12,826 nucleotides of DNA, taken from contig JBOGXF010000139.1 in the NCBI GenBank assembly GCA_050694275.1, positions 1 to 12,826 of the forward strand, in the 5' to 3' direction. This stretch comes from JBOGXF01 sp050694275 (lineage in GTDB: Bacteria; Actinomycetota; CADDZG01; WHSQ01). The position numbers and the translations under genes were made by a program. Position 1 is the stretch's first letter. Each line of letters opens with the position of its first letter. The notes beneath the pieces were generated by a model that made no database searches, had not been told where the DNA came from, and worked only from the letters and a program-made list of their open reading frames with translations. Of this stretch, positions 1-7,180 are shown one piece after another.

Positions 1-239
1 TCGTCGGTGCCGGTGGAGAAATCGGGAACTTCAAGTCGGTCCCACAGATCGATCTCGGTGGCGCATGCGGCCCGGTTTTTTCCTGTTGGGCCGGCCGCGG
101 CAAACGGCGCGGCGATCGCGAGGGCCAACAGAAGGGCAATGAGCGCAATGGAGAGTGCATCCGACAAGGTCCTGCGGCTTCGGCGCGAACCCTCTCTCGG
201 GGGATCAATAAGGAGGGACGCGCGCCCACCTATGCTCAC
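1..239 (-). CDS. Putative exported protein, N-terminal part only (runs off left edge)
   Basis: Function not recognised. Reading leftward from a GTG at 239 gives 79 residues open to the window edge. GGAG lies about 7 bases before the GTG (GGAGAG then ACCGA), and an in-frame TGA lies a little further upstream, which fixes this start. Residues 19-25 are arginine-rich (SRRSRRT). They are followed by a hydrophobic stretch at about 28-44 (ALSIALIALLLALAIAA) and an APFAAAG segment at 44-50 that could be a signal-peptidase site. This is the layout of a Sec or Tat-like signal peptide, and the RRTLS element loosely resembles a Tat motif. The visible mature part begins GPTGKNRAACATEIDLWDRL and has no family signature I know. 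The gene is divergent from the nucleotidyltransferase with only 42 bases between starts, so the two probably share a promoter region. The reading frame and signal are seen; export is inferred. Confidence 0.6.
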   Translation of the reverse strand, partial: MSIGGRASLLIDPPREGSRRSRRTLSDALSIALIALLLALAIAAPFAAAGPTGKNRAACATEIDLWDRLEVPDFSTGTD

Positions 240-281
240 TCGGTCTCTCCGAGATCAAACAACGGCCGACAAAGGAGCCGC

Positions 282-1208
282 ATGGAAGTCGGCGCACTGT
301 TGCTGGCGGCGGGGCGCGGCGAACGGATGCGGCCGCTGACCGACGCGATCCCCAAACCCGCCCTGCCGGTCCTCGACGTGCCGCTCGGCTGCTTCCCGCT
401 GAAAAGCCTGGCGCAGGTCTCCCCGCCCGTGATGGTCAACCTCAGCCACCTATCCGAGGCGCTCATGGAGGTATTTGCCCCATTTTGGACCACCTGGAGT
501 GTAATGCGGTCGATGGACGAAGGCCCCGAGCCGTACGGGACGGGCGGAACGCTTCGGGCGCTGCTCGACGAAGGCCTCATCGGCGACCGGATCGTGGTCG
601 GCAGCGCCGACGTCGTGACCTCGGCCCCCGTAGAGAGGCTGATGACGGCGCACGAGACGGGTGGAGCCCCTGCGACCGTCCTCGGGGTGCGGGTCGCCGA
701 TGGTGCCGACTTCGAGCTCGACGGGGGCCGGGTCGTCCGGTACATCGATCGGCGGCGCGAGTCTTCGGCTCCCGGGGTGCGCTTCGCGAACCTCTCCGTG
801 CTCGACCACGGCGCGGTCGAGCTCATCCCGAAGCTCCGCCCGGTGGGACTGGGCGAGACCGTGATCGGCCCTCTCGCTAAGTCGGGCGAGCTCGCCGTCG
901 TCGTTCACGACGGTTACTGGATCAACGTCTCGACCGCGGCCGACTATCTGAGGCTGTCGCTCGACGTCCTCTACGGCCGCGCGCCCCGACCTCCGGTCGA
1001 GCCGCCGGGAGAGATCGTCGAGCTCGACGGGGGCCGGGCTTACGTCGGGCCGGGGGCCGACGTCGCCGATAGGGCGGCGCTCGGGCCCGGGGCGATCGTG
1101 CTCGCCGGAGCGCGCGTCGGGTCGGGCGCGCACATCGAGAACGCCATCGTCATGCCCGGCCGTTCCGTGCCGAGTGCTCGTGAGACGACCTCTCAGGTCG
1201 TGTGGTGA
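282..1208 (+). CDS. Sugar-phosphate nucleotidyltransferase (MurU / mannose-1-P guanylyltransferase-like) with beta-helix tail
   Basis: 308 residues. It probably couples an NTP to a sugar-1-phosphate to make an NDP-sugar in the cytoplasm; the substrate cannot be read from sequence. The nucleotide-binding signature is clear: LLAAGRGERMRPLTDAIPKP at residues 7-26, the GxGxRMRPLT...PKP pattern of the family. The VNLSHL segment (52-57), YGTGGT (85-90) and VVGSAD (105-110, probable metal-binding Asp110) follow in the usual order. The second metal motif, normally WxDVGT, reads WINVST (213-218), so Asp is replaced by Asn214. Residues about 252-292 (VGPGADVADRAALGPG and onward) look like left-handed beta-helix hexapeptides. 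AAAGGAG at 271-277 lies four bases before the ATG and supports the start. The last residues, about 296-308, fall in the palindromic repeat region, so the C-terminus may be repeat-derived. The divergent neighbour is a putative exported protein; nuoN is convergent. Family assignment is strong, exact substrate open. Confidence 0.88.
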   Translation: MEVGALLLAAGRGERMRPLTDAIPKPALPVLDVPLGCFPLKSLAQVSPPVMVNLSHLSEALMEVFAPFWTTWSVMRSMDEGPEPYGTGGTLRALLDEGLIGDRIVVGSADVVTSAPVERLMTAHETGGAPATVLGVRVADGADFELDGGRVVRYIDRRRESSAPGVRFANLSVLDHGAVELIPKLRPVGLGETVIGPLAKSGELAVVVHDGYWINVSTAADYLRLSLDVLYGRAPRPPVEPPGEIVELDGGRAYVGPGADVADRAALGPGAIVLAGARVGSGAHIENAIVMPGRSVPSARETTSQVVW

Positions 1209-1282
1209 CCACTCGACGATGGGGCCCGTGCCGAGTGGTCGTCACGCGCCCCCTGAGGGCGTTCTGCGACCACTCGGCGAGG
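1165..1282. repeat. Two adjacent palindromic (REP/BIME-like) units
   Basis: A short motif, CGAGTGGTCG or close variants, occurs four times in alternating orientation. Copy A is CCGAGTGCTCGT (1170-1181). Its inverted partner is in GACCACTCG (1207-1215). Copy B is CCGAGTGGTCG (1231-1241), with inverted partner CGACCACTCGG (1267-1277). These form two head-to-tail hairpin units. Unit 1 has a nested perfect 7-bp stem, ACGACCT/AGGTCGT (1185-1191 and 1195-1201, loop CTC). Unit 2 has a nested CGCCC/GGGCG stem (1247-1251 and 1257-1261). Unit 1 overlaps the 3' end of the nucleotidyltransferase. The repeats are seen; a dispersed repeat family is inferred from the arrangement. Confidence 0.7.
1231..1277. 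terminator. Possible bidirectional terminator hairpin between convergent genes
   Basis: A perfect 11-bp inverted repeat (1231-1241 with 1267-1277) plus an inner 5-bp stem sits in the short gap between the nucleotidyltransferase stop (1208) and the nuoN stop (1292). Its position between convergent 3' ends fits a shared terminator. There is no clear T-run on either side, so a classical intrinsic terminator is not established. The same bases belong to the palindromic repeat region described separately. Confidence 0.35.
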
Positions 1283-1291
1283 AGGAAGGGG

Positions 1292-2761
1292 TCAGGCGAA
1301 GATCGAGCGCTCGGCGAGATCGCTGATGATCGGCAGGTAGATGAACCCGGCGACCAGGCCGGCGGTCGCGACCCCCATGGCGGCGCGCAGCATCGGCGAC
1401 ACGGCGATGGGCTCCTCGATCTCGGGAGCTTCGAGGAACATCTTCTTGACGACCAGCAGGTAGTACCACGCGGCAACAACGGCATTGATGCCCATGACGA
1501 TCGCGAGCCAGATGACGTTCGCGTCGATCGTCGCGCGGAACACGAGGAGCTTGGCCCACACCCCGGCCATCGGGGGGGCACCGGCAAGCGAGATGAGGAA
1601 GCCCGACATCATCAGGGCGAGGGCTGGGCTGCGAATCCACAAACCGGAATAGTCGTTGATGAAATAGGAGCCCCCACGTTCGTGGAAGGCGATCGCCGCG
1701 CCAAAGGCTCCTGCGTCCATCAACCCATAGATCGCGAGGTACACGATCGCTGCGGTGAATGCACGTCCGTTGGTCAGCGACGCGCCCGGATTGATCAGCG
1801 CGAACGTCACGAGGACGTAACCCGACTGGGCGATTCCCGAATACGCGAGCAGCCGGATGATGTGGTTCTGGCGCAACGCGATGAAGTTGCCGACCGTCAT
1901 CGTCAGGGCCGCGATCACCGCGAACGCCGGCCGCCACGAGTCCGCGACTTCGGGAAACGCGCGGAACATCAGGATCAGCAGCCCGACGAAGCCGCCGATC
2001 TTGGACGCGGTAGACAGAAACGCCGCGACCGGGGAGGGAGCTCCCTCGTAGGTGTCGGGAGCCCAGAAGTGGAACGGAACGGCCGAGATCTTGAACGCGA
2101 AGCCGACTACGACGAAGAACACGCTCAAGACGACGAGCGGCTCGTTGCCGGTGTTGGCGATGGCTCGACGAATCTCGTCAACTTGCGTCGCACCGGTCGC
2201 GCCGAAGATGAGCGACATGCCGTACAGCATCACCGCGGACGAAAGCACGCTGAACAAGAAGAACTTGAGCGCGCCCTCGTTCGACTTAGCGTCGCCCTTG
2301 CGCAGAGCGGTCATGATGACGCCGGGAATGCTGATGAGCTCGATGGCGATGAAGATCGTGATGAGGTCGCGGGCACTCGCCATGACGAGCCCCCCGAGGA
2401 GCGAGCACAACAGCAAGAAGTAGTACTCGCCCTGGTAGTAGGTGCCGATCCTGAAGTAGTTGTACGACAGCCCCAGCAGGATGAGCCCGACGATGCAGAA
2501 GAGCCCCTTGAAGACAAGAGCGAACGTGTCGACTTCGAAGGAGGCGGCGAGGGTCATGCGCTCGGAACCGATCAACGACACGACGGCGGCCAGCGTGCCG
2601 ATGATGCCGGCGGCCGCCAGCGGCATCGCGACCCATTTGGCTTCTTTGGGGACGAACAAGTCGATCACCAGCACGGCGCACGCGACGAGGGTGAGCACGA
2701 GCTCGGGCGAGAGCGCGTGCCAGTCGATAGAAGGCTGGGCGATGGCCTGGGCTAGGACCAA
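1292..2761 (-). CDS. nuoN: NADH-quinone oxidoreductase subunit N
   Basis: 489 residues, the usual NuoN size. It is one of the three antiporter-like proton-pumping subunits of the complex I membrane arm and is hydrophobic throughout. The family landmarks are in order: Glu141 in AIELISIPGV (the TM5 glutamate), Lys224 in FAFKISAVPFHFWAPDTYEG (the TM7 lysine), then SPVAAFLSTASKIGGF with Lys254. The start is TTG at 2761, three bases after the nuoM stop. It is preceded by GGAGGGGG with a suitable gap, and I see no nearby ATG that would fit better. It is the last gene of the operon; the palindromic units at 1165-1282 follow its stop. Identification is by family motifs and by its place after nuoM. 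Confidence 0.96.
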   Translation of the reverse strand: MVLAQAIAQPSIDWHALSPELVLTLVACAVLVIDLFVPKEAKWVAMPLAAAGIIGTLAAVVSLIGSERMTLAASFEVDTFALVFKGLFCIVGLILLGLSYNYFRIGTYYQGEYYFLLLCSLLGGLVMASARDLITIFIAIELISIPGVIMTALRKGDAKSNEGALKFFLFSVLSSAVMLYGMSLIFGATGATQVDEIRRAIANTGNEPLVVLSVFFVVVGFAFKISAVPFHFWAPDTYEGAPSPVAAFLSTASKIGGFVGLLILMFRAFPEVADSWRPAFAVIAALTMTVGNFIALRQNHIIRLLAYSGIAQSGYVLVTFALINPGASLTNGRAFTAAIVYLAIYGLMDAGAFGAAIAFHERGGSYFINDYSGLWIRSPALALMMSGFLISLAGAPPMAGVWAKLLVFRATIDANVIWLAIVMGINAVVAAWYYLLVVKKMFLEAPEIEEPIAVSPMLRAAMGVATAGLVAGFIYLPIISDLAERSIFA

Positions 2762-2764
2762 CTT

Positions 2765-4294
2765 CTAACCCCCTCCGAAGGGCCCGAGCATCGCCTGCAC
2801 CGCGCCGTCGGTAACGCCGAGGACGAGCCTCGGAAAGATCCCGGCGGCGAGGATCAGCACGAGCATCGGCGCCCACGCGTACCACTCGACGCGCACGACG
2901 TCGAAGATGCCGTCGCCGGAGGCGAACTTCTCGGGCACCGTCCCCAGGTTCACTCGCTGGATCGTCCACAGGAAGTAGCCGGCGGTCAGGATCGTGCCGA
3001 TGCCGCCGCCGACCATGAGGACCCTGAACAGCTCCTCGTTGAGCATGTCCGCGGGCCGGTAAGAACCGAGCAGAGCCAGCATCTCGCCCCAGAAACCGGC
3101 GAGCCCCGGCAGTCCCAGCGACGCGATGGCCGTGTACGTAATGAGCGTCCCGAAGCGGGGGATCTGTTTGAGGATGCCCCCGAGCGCTGCGATCTCGCGC
3201 GTGTGATAGCGCTCGTGGATCGACCCGGCCAAAAAGAACAGCATCCCGGTGATCAGCCCGTGCGCCACCATCCCGAAGACCGCCCCATTGATACCGACAT
3301 CCGTGAGCGTGGCGATGCCGAGCATGACGAATCCCATGTGACCGACCGAGCTGAACGCGATCAGGCGTTTGAGATCGGTCTGGGCAAGGCAGCAGAGCGC
3401 GCCGTAGATGATGGCGATCACTGCGAGGATCCCGATGATCGGGGCGTAATTGATCGCCGCGTCGGGCAGGAGCGGAAGCGCGATGCGCACGAAACCGTAG
3501 GTCCCCATCTTCAGAAGGATGGCCGCCAGCAGCACCGACCCGACCGTGGGGGCCTCGGTGTGGGCGTCCGGCAACCACGTATGGAACGGCCACATCGGGA
3601 CCTTGATCGCAAAACCCAAGAAGAGCCCGAGGAACGCGACGTTCTGGAACAGCGCGGAACCGAACGGCGCCGCCTCGCGCAACCGGATTATGTCGAAGGT
3701 CGAGGGCTCGCTGCCGAAATACATCGCCAAGAAACCGAGCAGCATGAAGATCGATCCGAAGAGCGTGAACAAGAAGAATTTCACCGCCGCGTACTCGCGG
3801 TTGGGCCCTCCCCAGATCCCGATCAAGAAGTACATGGGGACCAGCACGAGCTCCCAGAAGATGAAGAACAGGATCAGGTCGAGGGCCACGAACGTCCCGG
3901 TCATCCCCGTCTCGAGCAGCAGCATGAGCGCGAACAGGGCTTTCGGCTTGCCAGGCTCCGGCACGTGCCAGAACAAGTAGACGCAGCACAGGAAGGTAAT
4001 GAGCACCGAGAGCACGACCAGGGGCAGCGAGATCCCGTCGACGCCAACGTGGTAACGGGCATCGATCTGCGGAATCCAAGTCGCATCGGCGCCGAGCTGG
4101 ATCTCGTCGGTGCGGCCGTAATCGAAGCGGAGCGCCGCGATGATCCCGGCGAGGAGGGCGAGACCGGCGAAGGCGGTGCCGACCCACGCGATTAGCTTTT
4201 CCTTGAGCGACGGCACGAACAGCAGCGCGATCGCGCCGACGGCCGGCAAGAACGTGGCCAGGCTCAGTCCCCATCCGTTGTCAAACCACTCCAT
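2765..4294 (-). CDS. nuoM: NADH-quinone oxidoreductase subunit M
   Basis: 509 residues, typical for NuoM, an antiporter-like proton-pumping membrane subunit. Key residues are visible: Glu148 in FFIFWELVLVPMYFLIGIWG, Lys231 in FAIKVPMWPFHTWLPDAHTE, and Lys262 in AAILLKMGTYGF. The WPFHTWLPDAH stretch is diagnostic for this subunit against NuoL and NuoN. The ATG at 4294 follows the nuoL stop by 17 bases. That gap contains AAAGGA and GGTGAGG, neither at ideal spacing. The C-terminus ends in a Gly-rich GPFGGG. The next gene, nuoN, begins three bases after its stop, so the two are very likely translated together. Confidence 0.97.
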   Translation of the reverse strand: MEWFDNGWGLSLATFLPAVGAIALLFVPSLKEKLIAWVGTAFAGLALLAGIIAALRFDYGRTDEIQLGADATWIPQIDARYHVGVDGISLPLVVLSVLITFLCCVYLFWHVPEPGKPKALFALMLLLETGMTGTFVALDLILFFIFWELVLVPMYFLIGIWGGPNREYAAVKFFLFTLFGSIFMLLGFLAMYFGSEPSTFDIIRLREAAPFGSALFQNVAFLGLFLGFAIKVPMWPFHTWLPDAHTEAPTVGSVLLAAILLKMGTYGFVRIALPLLPDAAINYAPIIGILAVIAIIYGALCCLAQTDLKRLIAFSSVGHMGFVMLGIATLTDVGINGAVFGMVAHGLITGMLFFLAGSIHERYHTREIAALGGILKQIPRFGTLITYTAIASLGLPGLAGFWGEMLALLGSYRPADMLNEELFRVLMVGGGIGTILTAGYFLWTIQRVNLGTVPEKFASGDGIFDVVRVEWYAWAPMLVLILAAGIFPRLVLGVTDGAVQAMLGPFGGG

Positions 4295-4311
4295 ACCTCA
4301 CCCTGTCCTTT

Positions 4312-6279
4312 CTATGTCAGCGCGAACAGCGCCACGAAGATGGCAATCCCCGCGAACAGCACCGCCGCGTAGCGCTGCACGTTGCCCGACTGGATGTAGC
4401 GCAACAGCCCACCGGAGTAGCCGGTGAGCCCGGCCGCCCCGTTGACCGCGTAGTCCACGATCTTCTGGTCCAAGATGTCGTAGGTGGGGCGGGACAGCCA
4501 CAGCGTCGCGATCGCCGACCCGTCCACCGCGCCGTCGAGGATGCGCTGGTTGGTCCAATAAGTCGCGCGGGCGAGCGTGTACTGGATCGGGCGCACGACG
4601 AAGTTGAGGTAGAAGTCGTCGAGGTAGTACTTGTTCTCGACGAAACGATAGGCCCATGCGAACGGGCTCGCCACAAGATCCACTCGCCATCGCTTGAAGT
4701 AGAAGAGCTGGACGCCGAGCCAGATGGCCACGACTGCGATGATCGTGGCCGAGACCGGCAACACGAGGTTGAAGAGCGCCGAGAACCCGTGAAGCTCTTC
4801 GCCGGGGAGATGGAGCCAGTCTGCAAACGGCCCGATGACCGGGAACCCGAGGAAACCGACGGTCACGGTCGCCCCGGCGAGGACCCACAGCGGGGTGACC
4901 ATCGACCCCGGGCTCTCGTGGGGCTCGTGGTGGCCGGCGTAGTCGCCCCAAAAAGTCTTCACGCACGCGCGGGTCATGTAGAGGGCGGTGAGGAACGCGG
5001 TCACGCTCGCCGCGATGAGCACGAACCATGCGGCGACCTGATGCGCCTCGCTCGCCGAACGCAGCGCGCCACCGATGATCTCGTCCTTGGAGAAGAACCC
5101 GGCGAGGGGGAAGATCCCCGCGAGGCCGAGCGAGCCGATGATGAAGGTCTTGAACGTGTGAGGCATGAATCTTCGCAGTCCGCCCATGTCCTTCATGTAG
5201 TTGCTATGGGTCGCATGGATCACCGACCCCGCTCCGAGGAACAGGAGCGCCTTGAAAAAGGCGTGCGTGAAGAGATGAAACACCCCCGCGGTGAAGGCGC
5301 CCACCCCGAGGGCGGCGGTCATGTAGGCAATCTGGCTCACGGTCGAGTAGGCGAGCACCCGTTTGATGTCGTCCTGCACCAGCGCCAGGAGCGCGGCGAG
5401 GAGCATGGTGATGGACGCGATTATCGCCGCAACGTCGAGCGCGGTACCGGCGTGCTCGGCCAATACGAACATGCGGGCGAGCATGTAGACCCCGGCCACA
5501 ACCATGGTCGCGGCGTGGATGAGGGCCGACACCGGCGTCGGGCCGGCCATCGCGTCGGGCAGCCACACGTACAGGGGGAACTGCGCCGACTTGCCGACCA
5601 GCCCCACGAACAGCAGCACGGCCCCGACCGTGAGCGCGAGGCCGCCGATCTCGCCTTCCTCGGCGAGCGCGTTCAACGCCGGGATGTTGAAGGTCCCGGC
5701 CGCGACGAACAGGACGAAGATGCCGAACAGAAACCCGACGTCTGCGACCCGGTTCGTGATGAACGCCTTGATCGCGGCAGAAGAGTTCTCCTTCTCCTCC
5801 CACCAGTGTCCGATGAGGAAGTATGAGCAGACGCCGACCAGCTCCCAGCCGACGAAAAGCTGAATGAGGTTGTTTGCGATGACCATGAACAGCATCGAGC
5901 CGGTGAACAACGACAGGAACGCGTAGAAGATCGTGTAGCGCTCGTCTTCGTGCATATAGCCGATCGAGTAGACCTGGACGAAGAAGGACACCGAGGTCAC
6001 GACGAGGAACAGCACGCCGGCGAGGAAGTCGTAATTCATCCCGAACTCGACCCTGAGGCTCTCCCCCCCGTCGCCGAACTGGAACCACGTCCATGCCTTC
6101 TCGACCACAGCACCGCCCGCGGCGAGCTCAACGAACGCGATGAGCGACAGCACGAGGCCGATGCCGACGGCCGCGATCCCGACCATGTGACCGCCGTCCC
6201 TCATTCTCTTGCCGAAGAACAAGATGACGAAGAACGACAGCATGGGGAGCAACGGCACCAGCCACATGACGTGTCTCAT
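4312..6279 (-). CDS. nuoL: NADH-quinone oxidoreductase subunit L
   Basis: 655 residues. NuoL is the distal and largest antiporter-like subunit of the membrane arm. Landmarks are Glu146 in FVGWELVGVCSYFLIGHWWE, Lys230 in VGLVGKSAQFPLYVWLPDAM, and His255 in SALIHAATMV. Past the antiporter core, the C-terminal part contains ENKYYLDDFY. Amphipathic segments follow, and a last hydrophobic helix (AAVLFAGIAIFVALFAL) ends the protein. This agrees with the lateral helix and anchoring helix found only in NuoL. The protein is therefore full length, not one of the shorter Mrp-type relatives. The ATG at 6279 lies four bases after the nuoK stop, with GGTGA just upstream inside nuoK. Confidence 0.97.
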   Translation of the reverse strand: MRHVMWLVPLLPMLSFFVILFFGKRMRDGGHMVGIAAVGIGLVLSLIAFVELAAGGAVVEKAWTWFQFGDGGESLRVEFGMNYDFLAGVLFLVVTSVSFFVQVYSIGYMHEDERYTIFYAFLSLFTGSMLFMVIANNLIQLFVGWELVGVCSYFLIGHWWEEKENSSAAIKAFITNRVADVGFLFGIFVLFVAAGTFNIPALNALAEEGEIGGLALTVGAVLLFVGLVGKSAQFPLYVWLPDAMAGPTPVSALIHAATMVVAGVYMLARMFVLAEHAGTALDVAAIIASITMLLAALLALVQDDIKRVLAYSTVSQIAYMTAALGVGAFTAGVFHLFTHAFFKALLFLGAGSVIHATHSNYMKDMGGLRRFMPHTFKTFIIGSLGLAGIFPLAGFFSKDEIIGGALRSASEAHQVAAWFVLIAASVTAFLTALYMTRACVKTFWGDYAGHHEPHESPGSMVTPLWVLAGATVTVGFLGFPVIGPFADWLHLPGEELHGFSALFNLVLPVSATIIAVVAIWLGVQLFYFKRWRVDLVASPFAWAYRFVENKYYLDDFYLNFVVRPIQYTLARATYWTNQRILDGAVDGSAIATLWLSRPTYDILDQKIVDYAVNGAAGLTGYSGGLLRYIQSGNVQRYAAVLFAGIAIFVALFALT

Positions 6280-6283
6280 GGGC

Positions 6284-6589
6284 TCACCATTTCATCAGCG
6301 CCATCTCGTCGACATCGACGGTTCGGCGGTTGCGGAAGATGAGGATCACGATCGCAAGCCCGACGCCGACCTCGGCGGCCGCGACCGCGATCACGAACAG
6401 TGCGAAGACCTGCCCCGGGATCCCCGCCTCTTGAAGAAGAGCGGCAAATGCCACGAGGTTGATGTTGACCGCGTTGAGCATCAGCTCGATCGAGAGGAGG
6501 ACGAGCACCGCGTGCTGGCGCGCCAGCACACCGTAGACGCCGATCGCAAACAGCAGGGCGGACAGCATGAGGAAGTAGGAGACGGGCAT
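6284..6589 (-). CDS. nuoK: NADH-quinone oxidoreductase subunit K
   Basis: 101 residues, the normal NuoK length, with three hydrophobic segments. The two membrane-embedded glutamates of the family are present: Glu35 in LLSIELMLNAVNINLVAFA and Glu73 in VAAAEVGVGLAIVILIFR. They form part of the central proton pathway. The start is the ATG at 6589, chosen because it gives the canonical MPVSYFLMLS N-terminus and because it overlaps the nuoJ stop by one base (TGATG). GAGG lies about 8 bases upstream within nuoJ. The one-base overlap indicates translational coupling with nuoJ. Confidence 0.96.
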   Translation of the reverse strand: MPVSYFLMLSALLFAIGVYGVLARQHAVLVLLSIELMLNAVNINLVAFAALLQEAGIPGQVFALFVIAVAAAEVGVGLAIVILIFRNRRTVDVDEMALMKW

Positions 6590-7089
6590 CAGTCGCGCCT
6601 CGCGATCACCACGGCCCCCACCAGCGCGGCGAGGAGCAGGATTGACACCACCTCGAAAGGCAACACGTAGGCGGAGAAGATGACCTCGCCGACCGTTCTC
6701 GTCGCGGTACCGGCGGCGCGGTCGAACGTGATGTCCCGACCCTCGAAGGCGGGCACCAGCACGCTGCTGGTGACCAGGAACAAGGCAACGGCGGTTATGG
6801 CCGCGAGCGGCCTTTGATCGTTGTCGAATTTGCCCCTGCCGATGGGGGCGCGCGTCAGCATCAACCCGAACAGCATGAGGACGACGATCGCTCCGACGTA
6901 GACCAGTACCTGGACCCACGCGACGAACTCGGCGAGCAACAAGAGGAAAAGGATGGCCGCGCCGACGAGGGTGCCGACGAGGTAGAGGGCGGCGTGAATG
7001 ACGTTGCTCGCAGTGACGACCCGCAGCGCGGCCCCCACCATGCCGACCGCGAGCACCCAGAAGACGGTCTCCTGCCAGGGCTCGGCCAT
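6589..7089 (-). CDS. nuoJ: NADH-quinone oxidoreductase subunit J
   Basis: 166 residues with five hydrophobic segments. It is a membrane-arm subunit containing the helix that takes part in coupling quinone reduction to proton movement. The stretch FVAWVQVLVYVGAIVVLMLF (residues about 55-74) is the hallmark NuoJ segment. I chose the ATG at 7089 because the protein then begins MAEPWQETVFWVLAVG, as expected for the family. The frame stays open upstream to 7440, but the upstream residues are Arg-rich and are not part of the family. The start is preceded by a G-rich GGTGGGGGGCTG, an unusually plain ribosome-binding region. It is separated from nuoI by a 91-base gap that holds a large hairpin, and it overlaps nuoK by one base. 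Confidence 0.93.
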   Translation of the reverse strand: MAEPWQETVFWVLAVGMVGAALRVVTASNVIHAALYLVGTLVGAAILFLLLLAEFVAWVQVLVYVGAIVVLMLFGLMLTRAPIGRGKFDNDQRPLAAITAVALFLVTSSVLVPAFEGRDITFDRAAGTATRTVGEVIFSAYVLPFEVVSILLLAALVGAVVIARRD

Positions 7090-7111
7090 CAGCCCCCCAC
7101 CACGCACGCGT

Positions 7112-7176
7112 CCCTTCCAAGGTTGCGCGTTTGAGGCCTCATACGGGCTTCGTTCGCGCAACCTTGGGGGGAAGGG
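7112..7176. repeat. Large hairpin between nuoI and nuoJ
   Basis: CCAAGGTTGCGCG (7117-7129) and CGCGCAACCTTGG (7155-7167) form a perfect 13-bp stem. The stem extends outward by CCCTT/AAGGG (7112-7116 and 7172-7176) across a 4-base bulge. Inside it, GAGGCC (7133-7138) and GGCTTC (7146-7151) can form a further stem with one imperfect pair. The structure begins about 4 bases after the nuoI stop, and in the transcript no U-run follows it. A simple intrinsic terminator is therefore unlikely. It could instead be an mRNA-stabilising or processing hairpin, or a dispersed palindromic repeat. Confidence 0.75.
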
Positions 7177-7180
7177 GAGG

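Noticed and set aside
1165..1282. CRISPR array
   Set aside because: Repeat units alternate in orientation, are only about 11 bases long and lack regular spacers.
1202..2755. Long open frame on the plus strand (517 codons) opposite nuoN
   Set aside because: Highly charged Asp/Arg/Glu/His-rich product typical of the antisense of a membrane protein gene at high G+C; nuoN on the other strand has full family motifs.
2286..4274. Long minus-strand open frame (662 codons) across nuoM and nuoN
   Set aside because: Arg/His/Pro-rich product in another frame of two well-supported genes; no family motif.
4789..5826. Plus-strand open frame (345 codons) opposite nuoL
   Set aside because: Charged low-complexity product, a shadow of nuoL.
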